NCBI GenBank assembly: GCA_947627145.1
Contig: CANQUW010000113.1
Coordinates: forward strand, 1-6,466
Direction of reading: 5' to 3'
Length of the DNA: 6,466 nt
DNA from: an uncultured Bacilli bacterium
GTDB lineage: Bacteria > Bacillota_I > Bacilli_A > RF39 > UBA660
In this document: one piece after another, positions 6,374 through 6,466 of the stretch
How positions within the stretch are numbered: position 1 is the stretch's first letter
How the letters are laid out: each line of letters opens with the position of its first letter
The notes under the pieces: model-generated
Database searches by the model: none
What the model was told of the DNA's origin: nothing
The model's input: only the letters and a program-made list of their open reading frames with translations
Made by a program: the position numbers and the translations under genes

Positions 6374-6466
6374 TCACTTATAGTTTTCACTACGTACTTC
6401 CATAAAGCTTTGTTTATGAGCACATACTGGACAAACTTCTAAAGCATCTTTTCATGTATGAACATG
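6374..6466 (-). pseudogene. rbr: Rubrerythrin C-terminal rubredoxin-like domain, edge fragment with an in-frame TGA
   Basis: Rubrerythrin is a diiron peroxidase that removes hydrogen peroxide in anaerobes; its C-terminal rubredoxin-like domain carries electrons on an FeS4 iron held by two CxxC pairs. The fragment reads HVHT, stop, KDALEVCPVCAHKQSFMEV then RSENYK and a TGA stop at 6374-6376. EVCPVCAH is the second iron-binding CxxC pair, and the end MEVRSENY is typical of the family. The first CxxC pair and the diiron domain lie beyond the right edge. The internal TGA (6452-6454) stands where the family has Gly (CGHxHxGK), one base from GGA. It is 12 nt from the end of the sequence, so an error there is as likely as a true nonsense mutation; the pseudogene label is provisional. 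A good terminator follows the stop. The family call is confident despite the short length. Confidence 0.8.

Overview
The window looks like part of the genome of a low-GC, Gram-positive-type bacterium (Bacillota/Firmicutes or a close uncultivated relative). Three things point this way: the strongly A/T-biased codons, the gene order hrcA-grpE-dnaK, and a DnaK that lacks the extra segment found early in the nucleotide-binding domain of Gram-negative DnaK. The C-terminus of a rubrerythrin at the right edge suggests an anaerobe. The species cannot be named from the sequence. The code appears to be standard: TGG encodes Trp, about 1,900 codons of intact genes contain no internal TGA, and hrcA ends in two adjacent TGA codons.

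Almost all of the window is one minus-strand chaperone operon, read from right to left: hrcA (heat-shock repressor), grpE (nucleotide exchange factor), dnaK (Hsp70), pepF (oligoendopeptidase F) and dnaJ (Hsp40, cut by the left edge). The hrcA/grpE and grpE/dnaK junctions overlap. A 67-nt gap with a perfect 9-bp hairpin separates dnaK from pepF, and only 16 nt separate pepF from dnaJ. The operon starts from a perfect-consensus promoter (TTGACA, 17 nt, TATAAT). This promoter carries two CIRCE-type HrcA operators: a strong one at the transcription start and a more diverged one over the -35 box. HrcA should therefore repress its own operon and release it when misfolded protein occupies the chaperones. 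The unusual feature is the zinc peptidase gene inserted between dnaK and dnaJ.

Divergent from hrcA on the plus strand is an 84-codon ORF with a very strong ribosome binding site. I do not recognise it firmly, but it resembles the C-terminal part of nuclease-like domains found in large phage and mobile-element proteins. Its last ~20 codons are richer in GC than anything else in the window. It converges with the 3' end of a minus-strand rubrerythrin gene, and a terminator hairpin lies between them. The rubrerythrin fragment has an in-frame TGA where the family has glycine, only 12 nt from the end of the sequence, so an end-of-contig error is the simplest explanation.

I see no strong evidence of a wholly new system. 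The best leads are the pepF insertion, the dual-operator promoter, the cysteine cluster in GrpE, and the small phage-like ORF facing the stress operon.
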